Notes: a model not told the origin generated them from the sequence alone. A DNA stretch of 64,000 nt from Tepidamorphus gemmatus (GCF_004346195.1 NZ_SMAK01000012.1:1-64000); one strand, 5' to 3'; shown: positions 1-10,548, counted from the first letter of the stretch. Made by a program: numbers and translations.

Positions 1-163
1 AGGGAACAACCCCCGACCACGCTGCGGCGACCCTCTCCCAGCAACCGGTGCTTCACCTTAGCCGAGGATCGCACCGATGAGTGGAAGTGTTACAATCACT
101 GAACGGGCGGCCCGGTGGAATGCCGCGCCAAGGTTTGCGGTCATTACCCGCTGAATGTCGATA

Positions 164-193
164 TTCTCCGGTGCCGCGGCGGCGAGCGGAGAA
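164..193 (-). terminator. Weak stem-loop after the PaiB-like gene
   Basis: TTCTCCG (164-170) pairs with CGGAGAA (187-193) around a 16-base loop, 24 bases past the stop codon of the minus-strand flavin-binding gene. There is no T-run, so it is terminator-like only. Nothing else is recognisable in bases 1-217. Confidence 0.3.
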
Positions 194-217
194 GCATAAC
201 TGCCTGTGCTGCGCGTT

Positions 218-841
218 TCACAAGGGGATGAGAGAGGCCACCTCGCGGTCAGATGCCCGCTCGCTCGCTGCGAGGCCCGCAGCCACGCCGGCGCGGTCGG
301 CCGCGTGCCGGTTCTGGCTCATCTTGCGCTTGCCCTCGAGCCTCGTGATCGGCATGCGCAAGCCGACGATCCCGCGCAGTTGCGCCTGAACGAAATCCGG
401 CGGCGCGTCCGATACGGCCCAGGGCGCGGCGCGCGTGCCCTCGTGGAGGTCGGTCAGACGACTCACGGCTTCCAGCAGCCTGCCCGGATCGTCGAAGAAC
501 TCGACCGGGCCATAGGCATGGACGGCGACGTAGTTCCAGGTCGGCACGACCTTCCCGGTTTCCTGCTTCGTCGCGTACCATGCCGGCGTCACGTAAGCGT
601 CCGGCCCCATGAAGATCGCCAGACCGTCTCCCAGCGGCGGAACGCGCCAGTGGGGATTGGCCTTCGCGAGGTGGCCATAGATCACGCCATGCTCGCCCGC
701 GCTCTCGTCGAGGTAGAGAGGCAGTGGTGTCGCTACCGGGCCGTCCGCGGTGGCGGTGAGGAATTGTGCCAGCCGCGCCGCGCGGATCGTCGCCCGCAGG
801 CTCTCCTTGTCGTCGTCGCGGAAGACGGGAGGCGTGTACAT
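218..841 (-). CDS. PaiB-like FMN-binding split-barrel protein
   Basis: A 207-residue protein of the FMN-binding negative transcriptional regulator family (PaiB type), related in fold to pyridoxamine-phosphate oxidase. Family hallmarks are visible in order: YGHLAKANPHWR, VTPAWYATK, VPTWNYVAVHAYG and, near the C-terminus, LEGKRKMSQNR. The ATG at 841 is chosen over an upstream in-frame codon because AGGAG lies 8 bases before it and the protein begins MYTPPVF, as is usual for the family. Its start faces a MocR-type regulator on the other strand, so control by that regulator is likely. The B. subtilis relative has been linked to control of protease and sporulation genes; the true ligand and role here are unknown. 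Family assignment is firm. Confidence 0.9.
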   Translation of the reverse strand: MYTPPVFRDDDKESLRATIRAARLAQFLTATADGPVATPLPLYLDESAGEHGVIYGHLAKANPHWRVPPLGDGLAIFMGPDAYVTPAWYATKQETGKVVPTWNYVAVHAYGPVEFFDDPGRLLEAVSRLTDLHEGTRAAPWAVSDAPPDFVQAQLRGIVGLRMPITRLEGKRKMSQNRHAADRAGVAAGLAASERASDREVASLIPL

Positions 842-918
842 ATCGGAAACTCCTTGCGATGCAGGGACAGATGCCGGCAATCTGGCTTGTTGAAAATAGC
901 CAGTTTGGAAGATTTGAT
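842..918. promoter_or_regulatory. Divergent control region with a dyad, paiB-like/mocR
   Basis: CTGGCT (882-887) and AGCCAG (898-903) form a perfect inverted repeat with a 10-base AT-richer spacer (22 bp overall). The dyad contains a minus-strand TATTTT that could be the -10 of the PaiB-like gene. MocR regulators commonly control a divergent neighbour, so this is the natural operator candidate. Reading the region as regulatory requires the regulator to start at the GTG at 919. If the ATG at 859 is used instead, only 17 bases separate the two genes. Confidence 0.45.
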
Positions 919-2349
919 GTGGTCCAGTTGTCGAAGGACGGCATCGCGCGCCGGATCATCGCGGCGATCAAGGAGCAGATCCACGGCGGGGTCTACCGAC
1001 CCGGTGACCGCCTGCCGTCGACCCGGGCCTTTGCGGCCGAATGGGGTGTATCCCGCACGACGGTGATGGCGGCCTATGGCCAACTTGCCGCCGAAGGATA
1101 TCTGACCACCCGGCCCGGGGCGCGTGCGATCGTAGCCCAGGGGCTCGGGACTGCGGCAGCGCCGATGTGCTCCACGGCTGCTGCACCCCGGCATCTCTCA
1201 GCGTTCGCGCAACGCCTGCTCGCTCTGCCTTCGCCAGCAGTAGCGCAGGCGGTCCGGGTTGCAGACTTTCGTTACGGAGACCTGTCCGGTTCGGACTTTC
1301 CGGTCTTGGCCTGGCGGCGCAGTTTGAACAAGGCGAGCCTCCGGCGCACCGCGAGGCTGCGCTACGGCGACCCTCAGGGAACTGCCACCCTCCGCACCGC
1401 GCTTCAAGGCTATCTCTGGCGTGCCCGCGGCATCAGGTGCACGCCCGACCAGATCGTCGTCGTGAACGGCTCGCAGCAAGGCCTGGACCTCTGCGCGCGG
1501 CTGTTGCTCGACCCCGGCGATCCCTTTGTGATCGAGAACCCTGGCTACCTCCTGGCTCGGCAGGCCTTCGCGGCGGCAGGTGGTGTTCCAGTTCCGATTC
1601 CGGTCGACGGGGAGGGACTCAGGACGCATTCGCTGCCCTTGGCCCGTCTGGCCTATGTGACGCCCTCGCACCAGTTTCCGCTTGGCGGCGTACTTTCGGC
1701 GGCGCGGCGGCGCGCCCTCGTGGCCTGGGCTGCACATACAGGCGCCTACGTTGTCGAGGACGATTACGACAGCGAGTACCGTCACGACATCGCCCCGATA
1801 CCGCCTCTGCAGACACTCGACGCGGAGTCGGTCATCTATGTCGGCACGCTGTCCAAAACGCTCTCACCGACCCTGCGGCTCGGCTACCTCGTCGTCCCCA
1901 CTACCTTGTCTCGGGCGTTCAGCGAGGCCAAGCGTCTGACCGACCGGCATACTCCGATGCTGGAGCAAGACGCGTTAGCCGACCTGCTGGCGAGCGGCGC
2001 CTTCGAACGTCACGTCCGCAGTATCCGCCGAAAGAACACCGAGCGACGGGTGGTGCTGCTGCAGGCGTTGGCGGACAATCTGGGCTCGTCGGTCACCATC
2101 GCGGGAGCTGACACAGGACTGCATGTCGTCATCTGGATCAACGGCGTTGCTGCCGACCGCGAGCCCGCGATCGTCGAGGCCGCAAGAGCAGCCGGGGTCG
2201 GCCTGTATCCCGTTTCACCGCTGTATGACCCACCCGAGTCCCGGCCGGCGGCGGCCGGTTTCATTCTCGGTTATGCCGGGCTTGACGCCGACGCACTGCG
2301 ACGGGGCGTTGCGGTGCTGGCGGCGGTCCTCGCCGAGCACCGCCGATGA
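919..2349 (+). CDS. MocR-family PLP-dependent transcriptional regulator
   Basis: A fusion of an N-terminal GntR-type winged helix (roughly residues 5-75, with PGDRLPSTRAFA and VSRTTVMAAYGQL) to a fold-type I aminotransferase domain filling the rest. The PLP-anchoring lysine is visible in GTLSKTLSPTLRLGY (Lys313 in this numbering), and VVEDDYDSEYR is the usual cofactor-binding region. Length (476 residues) is normal for MocR/PdxR/GabR-like proteins. The GTG at 919 is preferred because GGAAG lies 7 bases upstream and the paiB-like promoter must occupy the preceding DNA; ATG codons at 859 and 871 are in frame but lack a convincing ribosome site. It probably regulates the divergent flavin-binding gene. 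The effector cannot be inferred. Confidence 0.88.
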   Translation: MVQLSKDGIARRIIAAIKEQIHGGVYRPGDRLPSTRAFAAEWGVSRTTVMAAYGQLAAEGYLTTRPGARAIVAQGLGTAAAPMCSTAAAPRHLSAFAQRLLALPSPAVAQAVRVADFRYGDLSGSDFPVLAWRRSLNKASLRRTARLRYGDPQGTATLRTALQGYLWRARGIRCTPDQIVVVNGSQQGLDLCARLLLDPGDPFVIENPGYLLARQAFAAAGGVPVPIPVDGEGLRTHSLPLARLAYVTPSHQFPLGGVLSAARRRALVAWAAHTGAYVVEDDYDSEYRHDIAPIPPLQTLDAESVIYVGTLSKTLSPTLRLGYLVVPTTLSRAFSEAKRLTDRHTPMLEQDALADLLASGAFERHVRSIRRKNTERRVVLLQALADNLGSSVTIAGADTGLHVVIWINGVAADREPAIVEAARAAGVGLYPVSPLYDPPESRPAAAGFILGYAGLDADALRRGVAVLAAVLAEHRR

Positions 2350-2405
2350 ATGGTGCCGGAACGCTCGCTCACCGTGCGCCGCGGTCTGTTTTCCGCCCAA
2401 GCCAG

Positions 2406-2439
2406 CCGAAGCGGCTCACATCCCAAATGTCCGCTTCGG
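2406..2439. terminator. Stem-loop between mocR and tRNA-Ser
   Basis: CCGAAGCGG (2406-2414) pairs perfectly with CCGCTTCGG (2431-2439). Inside, ACAT and ATGT can extend the stem around a CCCAA loop. It lies between the convergent mocR gene and the minus-strand tRNA-Ser, so it could end transcription from either side. No T-run follows on either strand, which keeps confidence low. Confidence 0.4.
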
Positions 2440-2556
2440 AGAGCCGCTCGGGTCGGCTTGAAATCAGCCATGGCCAAGGTACCAACGCCCAAGCTGCCCC
2501 CGTTCGCGTCGGCCAGAGCGCAACCGAGCAAAGAGGAGAGGGTTGTACCTCTGGGT

Positions 2557-2648
<92 letters not shown>

Positions 2649-2910
2649 GCGTCACGGGCGAGCCTACCTACACGAGCGACCCCCACGGGGGCAAGGGCCG
2701 TGTGTCCGCAAGCGGCAAGACGCGGCCGACGTGATGCGGGGGGGCAGGCAACCCCTACGGGACCGGCAGGCCGCCGGGCTCCCCCGCGCGAAGCCGCCCG
2801 TGGCGCGCAAGGACTGCGTACAACCGATTCCGGGCCGATGCCGGGGCGCAGGGCCGCCCCCACACGCGAACCGTGCAGGCGCGCGGCAATGTCGCCAGCC
2901 CGGCGGCCGC

Positions 2911-3555
2911 TCAGATCAGTTCCGCGGTCGCCCGCCACTCCGGCGACACGTAGTTGACGATCAGCGACCTGCGCACCCCGCGGATCGGTCGCCGCTCGAA
3001 GCCGTGCCAGGTATCGCCGGCCGGCAGGAAGATCAGGCCGAGCCCGCGGCCGTAGGGGGTCGCGCCCAGATGCACCTTGCCGGTTGCGTCGTAGATGTCG
3101 GTGCCGGCATCCGCCAGCGCCGGGTCGTCCGACAGGTAGATCAGCATAGTGAACAGCTTCACCGCGATGTCGGTGTGCGGCTCGAGCCAGAAGCCGTCGA
3201 CGTCCTGGGTGTATTCGATGCGGCCGCGCGCCGCCGACAGATCGACGCCGCAGGTCGCCTCGATCGCCGCCACGGTGCGGGGATCGCGGAAGACGCTGGC
3301 GAGTTCGGCGCAGACCGGGTGGTGGGCCTGGGCATCGCGGTCGAAGAACACGCGGGTCGAGTTGTTGGTCTCGCGACGCCCGTCGAACCGCGCCTTGACG
3401 GGTGCCCGGTACGGCAGGGCGAGAATGCGGTCGATAACGTCGCCGGGCAGCGCGTCACGCAGCAGCCAGTGGCGCCACGGGCTGTCGTTGCGGGTTGCCC
3501 GCGCGAGCGCCCCGGTGAAGGTCTCGATGGTGCGGTCGATCGGCGACTCGAGCAT
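2911..3555 (-). CDS. 2OG-Fe(II) oxygenase, first of a tandem pair
   Basis: A 214-residue, probably cytosolic dioxygenase of the 2-oxoglutarate/Fe(II) superfamily (prolyl-hydroxylase-like double-stranded beta-helix). The iron triad is visible as His127 and Asp129 (EPHTDIAVK) and His184 (DTWHGFE). Arg195 or Arg196 in RGVRRSLIVNYV is the likely 2-oxoglutarate anchor. The LIYLSDD segment between them is typical of the fold. It lies 11 bases downstream of a second oxygenase with the same His-Thr-Asp and WHG arrangement, so the two are probably a diverged duplication in one operon. The substrate is unknown. The operon runs divergently from the L21/L27 genes, which makes a ribosomal-protein or translation-linked target conceivable but unproven. 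Confidence 0.82.
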   Translation of the reverse strand: MLESPIDRTIETFTGALARATRNDSPWRHWLLRDALPGDVIDRILALPYRAPVKARFDGRRETNNSTRVFFDRDAQAHHPVCAELASVFRDPRTVAAIEATCGVDLSAARGRIEYTQDVDGFWLEPHTDIAVKLFTMLIYLSDDPALADAGTDIYDATGKVHLGATPYGRGLGLIFLPAGDTWHGFERRPIRGVRRSLIVNYVSPEWRATAELI

Positions 3556-3566
3556 GGCGGTCCCCG

Positions 3567-4184
3567 TCAGACGAAGGGATTGAGGCGCTTGAGGCGCGCC
3601 GACAGGCGATGGCGACCGATCTCGCGGTCGTGGGCGGCCTGCGAGGTAACCCAGTTGAACATCACGTAGCGGCGCGGCCCCTCGAACGGCTTGTGGCCGT
3701 GCCAGGAATTGTCGGTGCGTCGGAAGGCGACGAAGGTCCCGCCGTCGGGCGGCACCTCGACGATGACCGAATCGATGTCGTCCGGATCGCGCAGCAGCCG
3801 CAGACGGCCACCGTCCTCAGCCCACGGCTCGTTGAGGTAGAGCAGGCAGGTGACCACCTTGGAGGTGGAATCGGTATGGATCCTGCCGTCGCTTGCCCGG
3901 CAGTGACCGCGCACCGTGATCATCAGCGGCCTGTCGGAGAGGTCGACATCGAACTTCTCCGACAGGATCGCCTCCAGATCGGCGCTGCGGATGTCCTCGA
4001 TCAGCGCGGCAAAGGCGGGTCCGTAGGCGAGTTCCGACAGCGGGAAGATGCCGGGATGGGTGATCGCCGGGAAATCCGCCCGGATCGCCGCGAGCGCGTC
4101 GGCCGACAGCGTGTCCGATACGGTGAAATGTGCAAAGGGCTCGCGCACGACGCGCGTCCGGCGAATGGCCTCGAGATCGAGCAT
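3567..4184 (-). CDS. 2OG-Fe(II) oxygenase, second of a tandem pair
   Basis: A 205-residue 2-oxoglutarate/Fe(II) oxygenase. Metal ligands are His103 and Asp105 ([10 protein letters not shown]) and His162 (NSWHGHK); Arg171 or Arg172 ([11 protein letters not shown]) should bind the co-substrate carboxylate. LLYLNEPW and the GG-turn [11 protein letters not shown] complete the jelly-roll core. The start at 4184 has GAGGCGG just upstream and begins [10 protein letters not shown]. It is the first gene of the minus-strand pair and its promoter must lie in the 4185-4300 region shared with rplU. Spacing of the triad matches the downstream neighbour. No signal peptide is seen. Possible substrates are a protein side chain or a small molecule; sequence alone does not decide. 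Confidence 0.82.
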   Translation of the reverse strand: MLDLEAIRRTRVVREPFAHFTVSDTLSADALAAIRADFPAITHPGIFPLSELAYGPAFAALIEDIRSADLEAILSEKFDVDLSDRPLMITVRGHCRASDGRIHTDSTSKVVTCLLYLNEPWAEDGGRLRLLRDPDDIDSVIVEVPPDGGTFVAFRRTDNSWHGHKPFEGPRRYVMFNWVTSQAAHDREIGRHRLSARLKRLNPFV

Positions 4185-4294
4185 GTGCCGCCTCGGTGTT
4201 CGGTGCGTGCGCGTCAGGCTAGAGCCGGCTCGGCCGCCCGCCTTGCGCTGGATCAAGCCGCGTCGGGGTGCCGTGGGCGAGGCCGTCCTTCGCA

Positions 4295-4481
4295 TTGACA
4301 TCGCGGCCGCGCCACGTATATTCCGGCCCGATCGCGCGGGCAGGCAACTCCCGCGCTCAATTGCGCTGTCCGAGGTTTCGCTGCCCATCAGGGCGAGCCA
4401 CCAAGACCGCGACGTCCGGCCGTTTCGTGGCGGCACGGCGCGGCACCGAAGGGCGCGGCGAGAGAAAAGGACTGGATCGAC
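4295..4481 (+). promoter_or_regulatory. rplU-rpmA promoter and structured leader
   Basis: TTGACA (4295-4300), a 16-base spacer and TATATT (4317-4322) form one of the best sigma-70-type promoters in the window. The predicted leader is about 150 bases. Near its 5' end GCGCGGG (4334-4340) pairs with CCCGCGC (4350-4356). The ribosome site AAAGG lies about 11 bases before the rplU ATG at 4482. Confidence 0.65.
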
Positions 4482-4937
4482 ATGTTCGCGGTCATCAAGA
4501 CCGGCGGGAAGCAGTATGGCGTCGCCGCCGACGATGTCATTACCGTCGAGAAGCTGGACGGCGAGCCAGGCGCGGCGATCACCTTCGGCGAGGTGCTGAT
4601 GGTGGTGGATGGCGCGGCGACGACGATCGGCACGCCGCTGGTCGCCGGCGCGAGCGTCGCCGGCGAGGTGCTGGAGCAGACCCGCGGCGACAAGGTGCGC
4701 ATCTTCAAGCGCAAGCGCCGCAAGCATTATCGCCGTTCGGCGGGGCATCGGCAGCAGCTGACGGTGGTGAAGATCACCGACATCCTGACCGGCGGTGCCA
4801 GGCCGGCGGCGAAGAAGGCCAAGGCGGCGAAGGGCGAGACGAAGGACGAGGTGCCGGCAGTCGAGGCGGCGTCGGCGACGCCTGCGCCGGAGGCCGCGCC
4901 CGAGACTGCGGCCGACACGGCGGCCGCGCAGAACTGA
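4482..4937 (+). CDS. rplU: 50S ribosomal protein L21
   Basis: L21 binds 23S rRNA in the large ribosomal subunit. The conserved core runs from [12 protein letters not shown] to about residue 102, including the basic [21 protein letters not shown] segment in which [11 protein letters not shown] is typical. The remaining roughly 50 residues are a low-complexity Ala/Lys/Glu/Pro tail that E. coli L21 lacks; longer L21 tails are common in alphaproteobacteria. It is the first gene of the rplU-rpmA operon, 13 bases upstream of rpmA. Identification is secure. Confidence 0.97.
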   Translation: MFAVIKTGGKQYGVAADDVITVEKLDGEPGAAITFGEVLMVVDGAATTIGTPLVAGASVAGEVLEQTRGDKVRIFKRKRRKHYRRSAGHRQQLTVVKITDILTGGARPAAKKAKAAKGETKDEVPAVEAASATPAPEAAPETAADTAAAQN

Positions 4938-4950
4938 GGAGTATCGACCG

Positions 4951-5223
4951 ATGGCACACAAGAAGGCAGGCGGTTCGTCCCGCAACGGCCGCGATACAGC
5001 CGGCCGGCGCCTCGGCGTCAAGAAGTTCGGCGGCGAGCACGTCGTGGCCGGCAACATCATCATCCGCCAGCGCGGCACCAGGTGGCATCCCGGCGCCAAT
5101 GTGGGCATGGGCAAGGACCACACGATCTTCGCGCTGACCGATGGCACGGTGTCTTTCCGCACGGTCGCGGGCGGGCGCCAGTACGTCTCCGTCGTCGCGC
5201 CGTCGCCTGCCCCGGCAGAGTAA
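4951..5223 (+). CDS. rpmA: 50S ribosomal protein L27
   Basis: A 90-residue L27, whose N-terminus reaches the peptidyl-transferase centre. The sequence begins [16 protein letters not shown] directly, so there is no Firmicute-style cleavable N-terminal extension. [12 protein letters not shown] and [12 protein letters not shown] are the usual core motifs. The ATG at 4951 follows a GAGGAG ribosome site overlapping the rplU stop. It is co-transcribed with rplU and followed by a stem-loop that may separate it from the acetyltransferase gene. Confidence 0.98.
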   Translation: MAHKKAGGSSRNGRDTAGRRLGVKKFGGEHVVAGNIIIRQRGTRWHPGANVGMGKDHTIFALTDGTVSFRTVAGGRQYVSVVAPSPAPAE

Positions 5224-5277
5224 CGGCGGCCAACCGCCGGCGTCCCTTCAACCCGGCGAAAAATCAGGTTACGAGCC

Positions 5278-5303
5278 AGGGGAGACGGGACACCGTCTCC
5301 CCT
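5278..5303 (+). terminator. Stem-loop after rpmA
   Basis: AGGGGAGACGG (5278-5288) and CCGTCTCCCCT (5293-5303) form an 11-bp perfect stem with a GACA loop. An outer AAATCAGG can compete for the 3' arm CCTGATTT. Only GATTT follows instead of a T-run, so it may be a partial terminator or a stabilising hairpin that lets some transcription continue into the acetyltransferase gene. Confidence 0.55.
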
Positions 5304-5324
5304 GATTTCGTATGGATCAATGCC

Positions 5325-6939
<1,615 letters not shown>

Positions 6940-6940
<1 letters not shown>

Positions 6941-8061
6941 TGTCGGGAAAGCGTCTGACCGGCCACCGCCGGATCGTGGTCAAGGTGGGATCCTCCCTGC
7001 TGGTCGATCCGAATGCGGGCCTGAAGCGGGACTGGCTTGCGACGCTGGCCGCCGACATTGCCGGGCTGGCGGCCGGCGGGGCGGAACCGATCATCGTCTC
7101 GTCGGGGGCGATCGCGCTCGGCCGCTCGGTGCTGGCGATGCCGCGCGGGCCGCTGCGGCTCGAGGAGAGCCAGGCAGCGGCCGCCGTCGGCCAGATCGCG
7201 CTGGCGGGGGCCTGGGCGGAGGCGCTCGGCCGTCACGGCCTGGTGGCCGGACAGATCCTGCTGACGCTCGGCGATACCGAGGAGCGGCGCCGCTATCTCA
7301 ACGCCCGCTCGACGGTGACGATGCTCCTGAAGCTCAGGGCGGTGCCCGTCATCAACGAGAACGACACGGTGGCGACCTCCGAGATCCGCTATGGCGACAA
7401 CGATCGGCTGGCGGCCCGCGTCGCCACCATGCTGAGCGCGGACTGCCTGGTCCTGCTATCGGATGTCGACGGCCTCTATACCGCCCCGCCGGGGGTGCGG
7501 GCGGACGCCGCCTTCATCCCCGAGGTCGACGCGATCACGCCGCAGATCGAGGCGATGGCGGGATCGGCGGGCTCGGAACTGTCGCGCGGCGGCATGCTGA
7601 CCAAGATCGAGGCGGCCAAGATCGCGACCGCAGCCGGCGCGACGATGGTGATCGCGTCGGGGCGCATCGACCATCCGCTCGCGGCGATCGACGCCGGCGG
7701 CCGGGCGACCTGGTTCCGGGCGCGTGGCAATCCGGTGGCGGCACGCAAGACCTGGATCGCCGGTACGCTCGAGCCGCGCGGCACGGTCGTCGTCGACGAT
7801 GGCGCGGCCCAGGCGCTGCGGCAGGGCAAGAGCCTGCTGCCGGCGGGGGTGCGGCGGGTCGAGGGCGGGTTCTGCCGCGGCGACGCCGTGGTGATCCGCG
7901 ATCTCGCCGGCCGCGAACTCGGCCGTGGCCTGACGGCCTATGATCGCAGCGATGCCGAGCGCATCATCGGTCGCAACAGCCGGGAGATCGAGAGCATCCT
8001 CGGATATGCTGGGCGCGCCGAGATGATCCATCGCGACGACATGGCGCTCAGGCAGGAATAG
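6940..8061 (+). CDS. proB: Glutamate 5-kinase
   Basis: A 373-residue ProB catalysing ATP-dependent phosphorylation of L-glutamate, the first step of proline synthesis. The amino-acid kinase domain (about 9-260) contains [11 protein letters not shown], the SSGAIALG loop, [11 protein letters not shown] with FGDND-like YGDNDRLAA, and GTGGM-like [14 protein letters not shown]-terminal PUA domain follows (about residue 280 onward), as in the long form. The ATG shares a base with the obgE stop. proA follows after 23 bases, giving the complete pathway to the semialdehyde. Confidence 0.97.
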
Positions 8062-8084
8062 GGAGGCGAACGGAGGCGGACGTG

Positions 8085-9377
8085 ATGAGCGTCGAGGCAA
8101 GGCAGACGATCCGGAGTGGCGACCTCGCCGACACGATGCTGGCGATGGGCCGGCGCGCGCGGGCGGCGGCGCGCGTGCTGGCCCGCGCCGACGCCCGGAC
8201 GAAGGATGGTGCGCTGGCGGCCATGGCGGCGGCGATCCGGCGCGACGCGCCGGCCATCCTCGCGGCCAACACCCGCGATCTCGAGGCGGCGCAAGCGCGC
8301 GGCACGGCCGGCTCGTTCCTCGACCGGCTGAAGCTCGATCCGTCCCGTATCGAGGCGATGGCGAAGGGAGTGGAAGAGATCGCTGCACTGCCCGATCCGG
8401 TCGGCACGGTGATCGCCGAATGGGATCGGCCGAACGGACTGCATATCGAGCGGGTGCGCACGCCGCTGGGGGTTATCGGGGTGATCTTCGAGAGCCGACC
8501 GAACGTCACGGCGGACGCCGGTGCCTTGTGCCTGAAGGCCGGCAACGCCGTGATCCTCAGACCCGGATCGGAGAGCGCCGGTTCGGCACGCGCGATCCAT
8601 GCCTGTCTGGCCGAGGGGCTCGCAGCGGCGGGCCTGCCGGCCGACGCGATCCAGATCGTCCCGACCACCGACCGTGCCGCCGTCGGCGCGATGCTCGGTG
8701 GGCTCGATGGCGCGATCGACGTGATCGTGCCACGTGGCGGCAGGAGCCTCGTCGAGCGGGTGCAGGGCGAGGCGCGGGTGCCGGTGTTCGCGCATCTGGA
8801 GGGCATCTGCCACGTCTATCTGCACGCGCCGGCAAATCTGGACATGGCCCGACGCATCGTCGTCAATGCCAAGATGCGCCGCACCGGCATCTGCGGCGCG
8901 GCCGAGACGTTGCTCGTCGACCGGGCGCTGGCCGCCACGCATCTGCCGCCGATCCTGGCCGACCTGATCGCCGTCGGCTGCGAGGTCCGAGGCGATGCCG
9001 AGACGCAGGCCGCCGATCCGCGCGTGGTGGCGGCGGGCGAGGCCGACTACGGCAAGGAGTTCCTCGACGCGATCATCGCGGTCAAGGTCGTCGACGGTCT
9101 TGAGGCGGCGATCGAGCACATCGAGCGGTACGGGTCCAGCCACACCGAGGCGATCGTGACGGACGACCAGGCGGCTGCGGACAGATTCTTTGCGCTGGTC
9201 GATTCGGCGATCCTGCTGCACAACGCCTCCACCCAGTTCGCCGACGGTGGCGAATTCGGGATGGGGGCCGAGATCGGCATCGCGACCGGCCGCATGCATG
9301 CGCGCGGTCCGGTCGGGGTCGAGCAGCTGACCAGCTTCAAGTACCGCGTGCGCGGCTCGGGCCAGACGCGGCCGTGA
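8085..9377 (+). CDS. proA: Gamma-glutamyl phosphate reductase
   Basis: A 430-residue ProA that reduces glutamyl-5-phosphate to glutamate semialdehyde with NADPH. The aldehyde-dehydrogenase-like fold shows [17 protein letters not shown] in the cofactor domain and the catalytic cysteine in [13 protein letters not shown]. The C-terminal segment with [18 protein letters not shown] is also typical. The ATG at 8085 follows GGAGG; a GTG one codon upstream is possible. It is directly downstream of proB and 15 bases upstream of nadD. Confidence 0.97.
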   Translation: MSVEARQTIRSGDLADTMLAMGRRARAAARVLARADARTKDGALAAMAAAIRRDAPAILAANTRDLEAAQARGTAGSFLDRLKLDPSRIEAMAKGVEEIAALPDPVGTVIAEWDRPNGLHIERVRTPLGVIGVIFESRPNVTADAGALCLKAGNAVILRPGSESAGSARAIHACLAEGLAAAGLPADAIQIVPTTDRAAVGAMLGGLDGAIDVIVPRGGRSLVERVQGEARVPVFAHLEGICHVYLHAPANLDMARRIVVNAKMRRTGICGAAETLLVDRALAATHLPPILADLIAVGCEVRGDAETQAADPRVVAAGEADYGKEFLDAIIAVKVVDGLEAAIEHIERYGSSHTEAIVTDDQAAADRFFALVDSAILLHNASTQFADGGEFGMGAEIGIATGRMHARGPVGVEQLTSFKYRVRGSGQTRP

Positions 9378-9392
9378 GCGGGGCCGGCTGAG

Positions 9393-10007
9393 TTGGGCGG
9401 CATCGGAGGCTGGCCGAACCTGCCGTCCTGCGGGGCGGGACAACGGATCGGTCTGTTCGGCGGATCGTTCAACCCGCCACATGGCGGCCATCGGCTGGTC
9501 AGCGACATGGCCCTGCGGCGTCTTCGGCTCGACCGCATCTGGTGGCTGGTAACGCCCGGCAATCCGCTCAAGGACCCGCGCGCGCTACGGCCGCTCGAGG
9601 CGCGGATCGCCGAGGCAGCACGGATCGCCGCGCATCCGCGCATCCAGGTGACGGCGGTCGAGGCCGATATCGGCGCATCGCGCACACGCGATACGCTGCG
9701 ATATCTGATCCGGCGCTGTCCGACCGCGCGTTTCGTCTGGCTCATGGGGGCGGACAATCTGGCCAGTTTCCACCACTGGTACGCCTGGCGGGAGATCGCC
9801 CGCACCGTCCCCATCGCCGTCGTCGACCGGCCGGGCTACGGCCTCGCCGCAGTCGCCAGCCCTGCCGCGCACTGGATGGCATCCAGGCGGATCGACGAGG
9901 CGGACGCGGCGCTGCTCGCGGACCTCGACCCGCCCGCCTGGGTCTTCCTTCACGGGCGCCGCTCGCCGCTCTCCTCGACCCAGCTCAGGGCGGACCAGAC
10001 GCGCTGA
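9393..10007 (+). CDS. nadD: Nicotinate-nucleotide adenylyltransferase
   Basis: A 204-residue NadD converting nicotinate mononucleotide to deamido-NAD. GLFGGSFNPPHGGH carries the nucleotidyltransferase HxGH-type motif (HGGH) and the C-terminal SPLSSTQLRA matches the ISSTxxR signature. WLMGADNLASFHHW is a further family block. The start is a TTG at 9393, with about 18 extra residues before the core; no in-frame ATG precedes the core motif. proA-nadD-rsfS-rlmH is a standard alphaproteobacterial order. Confidence 0.95.
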   Translation: MGGIGGWPNLPSCGAGQRIGLFGGSFNPPHGGHRLVSDMALRRLRLDRIWWLVTPGNPLKDPRALRPLEARIAEAARIAAHPRIQVTAVEADIGASRTRDTLRYLIRRCPTARFVWLMGADNLASFHHWYAWREIARTVPIAVVDRPGYGLAAVASPAAHWMASRRIDEADAALLADLDPPAWVFLHGRRSPLSSTQLRADQTR

Positions 10008-10028
10008 CCACGACCGGGGCCGCGATTA

Positions 10029-10058
10029 TTGAAAAGTTCACGAAACGTGCACTATCTT
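10029..10058 (+). promoter_or_regulatory. Candidate promoter for rsfS-rlmH
   Basis: TTGAAA (10029-10034) and TATCTT (10053-10058), separated by 18 bases, lie in the 175-base gap between nadD and rsfS. Both hexamers are imperfect. The gap suggests rsfS has its own start of transcription. Confidence 0.35.
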
Positions 10059-10182
10059 GTCTGCGTTGCGGTCAAGCATCCGGTGATGCCAATCGCGACA
10101 AGCTTGGATGGTATGACGAGAGGAAACCCCGCTGACACCATCGAAGTCCGCTGAGGGCGTCGCTCGCGGCGCGCCTCCCATT

Positions 10183-10548
10183 GTGACTGTCCGGCCGCAG
10201 CCGTCGTCGGACAGTCTGCTCGAAACGATCCTCGCCGCGCTGGAAGACGGCAAGGCAGAGGATGTGGTCACCATCGACCTGGCAGGTAAATCGTCGATCG
10301 CCGACACGATGGTCATCGCCTCCGGGCGATCCGACCGGCAGGTCGGCGCGATCGCCGATCGCGTGCTGCGCAGCCTCAAGGACGCCGGCTTCGGCCGCGT
10401 CGCGGTGGAGGGCATGCAGACCTGCGACTGGGTGCTGATCGATGCCGGCGACGTGATCGTGCATCTGTTCAGGCCAGAGGTCCGCGCCTTCTACAATCTC
10501 GAGAAGATGTGGTCCTCGGACACGCCGCGCGAGCGGCTGGCGATCTGA
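10183..10548 (+). CDS. rsfS: Ribosome silencing factor RsfS
   Basis: A 121-residue RsfS (DUF143), which binds L14 and blocks subunit joining under starvation. The core shows [53 protein letters not shown] and the C-terminal RAFYNLEKMW, all characteristic. The GTG at 10183 is the only usable start in frame before the core. It is followed by rlmH after 26 bases, the classic rsfS-rlmH pairing of two ribosome-acting proteins. Confidence 0.96.
   Translation: MTVRPQPSSDSLLETILAALEDGKAEDVVTIDLAGKSSIADTMVIASGRSDRQVGAIADRVLRSLKDAGFGRVAVEGMQTCDWVLIDAGDVIVHLFRPEVRAFYNLEKMWSSDTPRERLAI

Noticed and set aside
7938-9491. 517-residue minus-strand open frame opposite proA
   Set aside because: Antisense shadow of proA with its catalytic cysteine region on the plus strand.
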